Positions 59,679 to 64,000 of a stretch of 64,000 nucleotides of DNA are shown piece by piece. The DNA is from Suillus spraguei (taxonomy: Eukaryota; Basidiomycota; Agaricomycetes; Boletales; Suillaceae). The notes under the pieces were generated by a model that was not told where the DNA came from, did no database searches, and saw nothing but the letters and a program-made list of their open reading frames with translations. Each line of letters begins with the position of its first letter. The first letter of the stretch is position 1. The stretch spans positions 434,001-498,000 of the forward strand of contig JABCPU010000005.1 of assembly GCA_016800925.1 (NCBI GenBank). The letters are read 5' to 3'. The position numbers were made by a program, and so were the translations under genes.

Positions 59679-60121
59679 TCATTGTCGGGATATTTGAGAA
59701 ACGGCAAGTGCTCGGTCTTCGGTACGTTCCTCTTTGCAGCGTAAAATAATGTGAGGTTGTGCTCCTGCTGTAACCGCCGCCACCGATGGCTCAGATAGAG
59801 TAAGCTTCTCAAGAGCATCCTCAAACTTGTCGGTATCACTATCATCATCTTTCTCCTCACTATCTTCACTTTCTTCCGATGCAGACCCTTCGTCACTTGG
59901 AGGCTCGTCTTCAAAATCAAGCTGCCGCTTTTGTTTGCACATGAGTCTCGCTGAGGAAGATTTACATAACGTACCGGATCGTAGACAACCCTAATGATCA
60001 GACTGCAGCTCGGACACGTCGCGATATCCTCGCAGTTGGCAAGCTGCTTGCGAGAGATCTCGAAGCGGTCGCCACAGGGACAGGGATAGTGGTAGACGCT
60101 CTTTACTTCATCCCATGCCAT
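59679..60121 (-). CDS. DPH3: Diphthamide biosynthesis protein 3 (DPH3/KTI11, CSL zinc finger)
   Basis: Two exons (60121-59975 and 59927-59679, intron 47 nt) give 131 residues from the annotated [21 protein letters not shown] and [16 protein letters not shown] contain the four cysteines of the CSL zinc-binding fold. Known roles are electron donor to the Dph1-Dph2 radical-SAM step of diphthamide synthesis on EF2, and partner of Elongator in tRNA wobble modification. The second exon is an acidic extension ([20 protein letters not shown]) longer than in yeast. The conserved beginning YYDEIEIED is encoded just upstream, but the ATG there (60155-60153) is one base out of frame, so the true start is uncertain. 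Confidence 0.85.
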
Positions 60122-60548
60122 ATCTTCAATTTCGATCTCGTCGTAATAAGCCCCATATTTTGAGAGAAAGTTTTGTAGAAGAAATAGGCTGGCCGCTGGT
60201 CTACAGTCTGAGTTCAGTGAGTCCCAGATGACTCCAAGTCAGAGTTAACGTTCAACGTTCAGTATTCGGTTCTAATTTCTGAACTTCCGATCAAGTTTGT
60301 CATGCTGTGTTGTTTCCTTTTCGTGACGCATATACACAAATACAACAATCATTCATTCATCAATATCATTGTTCGACATCGTAAAGGCCGTAGACGGCGT
60401 GTACACGCGATGAAGTAACTAATAATCTAAACGTATCCAACCCTAATAACCCTTCCCGATTTTTGAAATCGAGAAGTTGTAGAGGGCCAATCATAAGGCA
60501 AAGCGTGCCTAATGTTTGATACACAGATTCAAATTTCAATGCTGTAAG
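60122..60548. promoter_or_regulatory. DPH3 upstream region and MFS 3' end
   Basis: About 430 bp between DPH3 and the stop of the MFS gene, both minus strand. The first 30 bp encode the conserved DPH3 N-terminus discussed under DPH3. Otherwise no clear element. Confidence 0.35.
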
Positions 60549-63209
60549 TCAAATGGAAAGAACTGTACTAACTCGGAAGTAGTTTCCCTTCAGTTGTGTC
60601 ATAGGAATGGCGATTAAAAACATGGCGGCCACAACGCTATAAAAAACCATCAGGATCTTCGAGTGTGCCAAGCAATATCACTTGCGCTGCTTCAACACCA
60701 AACACCATCAATGCACCAGATTTCGTAGCCCATGGAACTTGGAAATATGCGACTGCAAAACCTAGGCCACAATCGTGAATGTTGGAGTAATCAGCATTGC
60801 GTTGTTGCGACTCACCCCCCATTGCTCTTGTAAAGTTTAAGAGGGCACTGACCTCGCCCTAGAAGTGGGAGGTGTCACTGAATTGCAAATAAATAGATAT
60901 GCGTCACTCACGGCACTGTGAGGGAAGCAGTCATTGCAGTATGCGTCTAATGATATTCCTTGAGTTATCCCGTGACACACGAAACATCAGATTCAAGACT
61001 CACACACTGCAACAGTGTTGAGGGTGATTGCAACAAGTGCAATGCCCCAGCCCATGATGAGAGCGGCTTTATTGAAATTTTGTATCCCAGCACCCAGTGT
61101 CAAAAAGCCACAGATATACAGCGGCATTGCTAAGTAACAGGTCCTACACAAACTCTCAGCTCTAATCTTTTGTAAAAGATTGTCAGCTAAATGATTTGCA
61201 TACCATAAGCGGCTCTCAGACTCGAAGAAACCACCATTTTTGCGAATATTTAGATTCATGATAAAGTCATTCACGTAACGTCCAATGAACTCGCCAAAAA
61301 GGACGGCAACCTAAACTTTCCAAGTTGAGTACAGTAGTTATGCTCACTTCATAGATGGAAAAAACTTGCAATCGGAGTCGCATACGCTCCAGCAATGGCA
61401 TATTGACTGAAACCAAAACCAACGGGAGGAGGAGATCCCATGAAAACAACATTTGTTGTCTACAAAAGTTTATAAGTCCATTGCTGCAGGTCAAACTGGA
61501 AACACTCACGTTCACACCGATCGAGAACCCGAAGACAAATGTCTTTCGAAAAGGTCAGCAGATTATGGTCAGCAATTTATTTCATCTCACCTCAAAGAGA
61601 ACTACGAAGAAAAATTGAGGACGCCAAACGACATTCAAAGATGCCAATAGAACTTCCGACCATTGTGGTCTGTATTTCGCCATGTTGTACCCAGTAATAC
61701 CCATCAACGTTTCAAATCGATATCGCAGTCCCGTGGAATTTGGCAGTGGCTTTGACACACGGTGACGATCATACATACTGGTGCAGGAAAGTCAATGCCA
61801 TAGCCCCAAGAAAAAACAGTATACCAGAACGTACGTCTCTTCCATGAAAAATGTAATGAGAAATAATACAATACAACTATAGATAGATCCTATAGCATAG
61901 GCCCACCTCCAACTATCCAATAATTGATGAATATTCTGAATCAAGGACAGCACAAGACGTACCTCGCATGCGCCACCAGGAAGCCAAATACAAATGGTGA
62001 TAGGAAAGGCGACCTATAAGATAGTGAGAAATGTCTCTTCTAAAGGAATTCATTTTCTGACATAACAAAACCTGAAGTCCAGATGTTCAACTTCCGTGCT
62101 TGAAGATGAAAGGGGAAGATATCCGTCACGACATAAAGACCCTTGGAGATTGATAAATGTTGGAGCTATCGCGAGAGTTGCGACCAATCATACTGTAACC
62201 TGAGGACACGTTCTGAAACCGTAATGAGCTTAACGCAAACATGAACAAAATGTCGACTTGCCCAAAGAACCCAGTCAGGCAACGCATCCCTTCATCGACA
62301 GTTAACATTATCCAATAATTGCCAAATTATCCTGCACATACCTGCAAAGGTGGCCAGGTTCGGCGCCAAAGTGGCGCCAATCAAGAATGCAAGCGCAAAA
62401 AGCTGTGCTCATAAGTTTTAGGGTTCATATTAGCCAAATCACAAGAAATATATACCTGACTCCAGAAGAGCACTGGCAGCCGACCATAACGCCTCATGAG
62501 CATGACCCAGAAGATGCCTCCCCAACCTAGGCTACATGTGAGAAGAAGTAATTCCCATCTAATGGTATAATCTCACCCAGAAGAAAGATACTCCAGCTTC
62601 AACCGGTCACCATTAAATGCGATAAAGAACGAAGAATTACGAACTTTGACGTCAGATCGTTGATGACACCCGAGGTCGTATCATAAGTTTGAGCGAGTGC
62701 GAATATCGAGGCGATTCCTACCAATATTTCATAAAGACACTACGGGCAAGGGCGAAATACATACCAATTCCAGAGTCGAAGTCAGGTACCACTGCGGCCA
62801 TCGTAATGATAATCAAGTGAATATTCTTGCGGAAATCAGTCCACTACGAATGAATATCTCAGTGTCAGTAAAAATTACATGATAGTGAGAGATGACGAGC
62901 GTTTTGCGGATCATTTGGATCGTCGGCGGGTTGAGGCCAGAGAACCTTCGATCCATCAGGGCTGAGCTTGAGCCTAGAAGCCATTTCCTCCCCAAACTCG
63001 ACCTTCGCCTGTCTAATGAGTCACGAATGAGTAACGATGAGCTCAGGATGGCGAGCAACAACCACATACTCGGGATCAACTACTAAACGGCCAGCAGCCT
63101 GCTCATAATAAGCAACAAAGTCGACATCCTTGGTAACATCGACTTCAACAGAGTCATCTGCCTTCTTTTTTGACTGCAGCCGCTGGGAGACAACATCCTC
63201 TAAAGCCAT
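60549..63209 (-). CDS. Major facilitator superfamily transporter
   Basis: A many-exon gene from ATG 63209 (MALEDVVSQRLQSKKKADDS). After a soluble N-terminus (YEQAAGRLVVDPE, FGEEMASRLKLSPDGSKVLW, DDPNDPQN) come membrane segments: HLIIITMAAVVPDFDSGIGI, SNWSIFLLGWGGIFWVMLM followed by RRYGRLPVLFWSQ (motif A-like loop), MRCLTGFFGQVDILFMFALS, a long central loop (HRVSKPLPNSTGLRYRFETL), then AFVFGFSIGVNTTNVVF, LAMPLYICGFLTLGAGI, GWGIALVAITLNTVAV, FAVAYFQVPWATKSGALMVF and a last helix (VAAMFLIAIPMTQLKG) ending at TGA 60549-60551. This is the fungal drug/H+ antiporter-like MFS type; it should sit in the plasma or an internal membrane. Substrate unknown. Confidence 0.82.
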
Positions 63210-64000
63210 TGGTAGAGGTGAGAGTTGGGAAGCGAATTATCAGACAGTCGTCACGATCAATTTGAAGCGCAGTACTTACGTGGGACTCCGAGTCAGCGCA
63301 GATTGTGAGGGAGATGCCCAGTGGTATGGTTCGATTCTGACGCAATTATCGATAGCGCTAAGGTTATTTGGCCATAGGAAGTAATACCTGATTGTAGGCC
63401 GCACCCTGAAAAACTAATATGGACACATCGCCAACAAGCTGTTGCTTCCTAAACTAGTTATTGCAAATGATAAAGAGGAACCACAGTCCCTTGTTGGGTA
63501 CTGGTGAAATTTTCTTGTGGGGCTTTCGCATTGGATGCTGGTGTCCGTTGTACCGTGGGCTGTGATGGAAAACGAGCGCTGGCTACATAGAACGAACTCT
63601 AGTGAGTTTCCCAGTCGAGTATAAAAGACTATATCATATACCTAGATAGAACGAACTCTAGTGATTTCTATAGTACATCAGTAAAGAATGTAATAGGTTT
63701 GCTAGAATATCAGTTGCCCTGGGGAAAAACGAAAAGCGAGTGTGGAGTTGCCTAATAAGGGAACTCTGCTGGCGTGAATGATAAGTGTCTGAGTCATAAA
63801 TGAGTAGACAGCACCACGTTCTGCGAACTAGTGAAAGTTTCTTGGGAGGTCTTTCGCCGGTTATCTGTCGCACATTGATGTTAAAACATAAGGAGGCACA
63901 GTATGCCTTGCCAGCGAGCTTTCAGAGATTCGGGTCATCACAATACGTCCGAACTATTGTCTATACAAGATGAGCATACGAAAGTAACTTATGTACTTAA
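63210..64000. other. Intergenic region upstream of the MFS gene
   Basis: About 790 bp with no convincing gene. It contains a 19-bp direct repeat (63587-63605 and 63646-63664) and two loosely similar ~30-bp stretches near 63505 and 63828 (ctggtgaaattttcttg and ctagtgaaagtttcttg). Confidence 0.4.
63587..63664. repeat. 19-bp direct repeat, 59 bp apart
   Basis: atagaacgaactctagtga occurs at 63587-63605 and again at 63646-63664 with no mismatch. Confidence 0.8.

Overview
The window looks like nuclear DNA of a mushroom-forming basidiomycete (Agaricomycetes). Protein-coding genes are cut by many GT-AG introns of about 45-60 nt. The gene content (polyporopepsin-like aspartic proteases, an Slt2-type MAP kinase, a fungal PDAT, a DUF6532-like gene) and the mobile elements (Tad1-like LINE, hAT, self-priming Ty3/Gypsy, Plavaka-like transposase) fit that group. 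No species can be named from sequence alone. Layout: 1-22 kb is mostly host genes. In order these are an N-acetylglucosamine kinase, a 12-exon cell-wall-integrity MAP kinase, a pepsin-like protease, a phospholipid:diacylglycerol acyltransferase head-to-head with a nicotinamidase, an unrecognised helix-turn-helix gene carrying a 1.34-kb hAT derivative, and a second protease with the same exon plan as the first. About 22.6-40.1 kb is one nested transposon stack. A minus-strand Tad1-like LINE of roughly 6.5 kb is split twice: a 7.08-kb Gypsy element (LTRs differing at 4 of 473 sites, 5-bp target duplication CATTT) sits in ORF1, and a 3.80-kb hAT element with a full multi-exon transposase (8-bp target duplication, 7 of 8 matching) sits at the 3' end of ORF2. 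With one copy of each target duplication kept, both LINE frames run straight through. 40.8-45.4 kb holds a short DUF6532-like gene, an internally deleted Plavaka-like transposase, a 69-bp in-frame minisatellite and a Tc1/mariner-like fragment. 45.4-59.6 kb is a gene-poor island with 113-bp inverted repeats at its edges; inside are two inverted copies of a ~960-bp LTR, a decayed third aspartic protease, a solo LTR of the Gypsy family, and a possible unrecognised multi-exon gene. 59.6-64 kb returns to host genes: DPH3/KTI11 and an MFS transporter. The host genes do not form one pathway. The nicotinamidase (NAD salvage) and PDAT (triacylglycerol synthesis) share a 293-bp divergent promoter region; the proteases are a dispersed family. 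The most notable observations are: an 11-nt match showing that the Gypsy element is probably self-primed like Tf1/sushi elements; two accessory frames in that element where the integrase C-terminus should be; a hAT insertion whose target duplication plus terminal repeat creates a possible splice donor; and the inverted-repeat-bounded 14.2-kb island.
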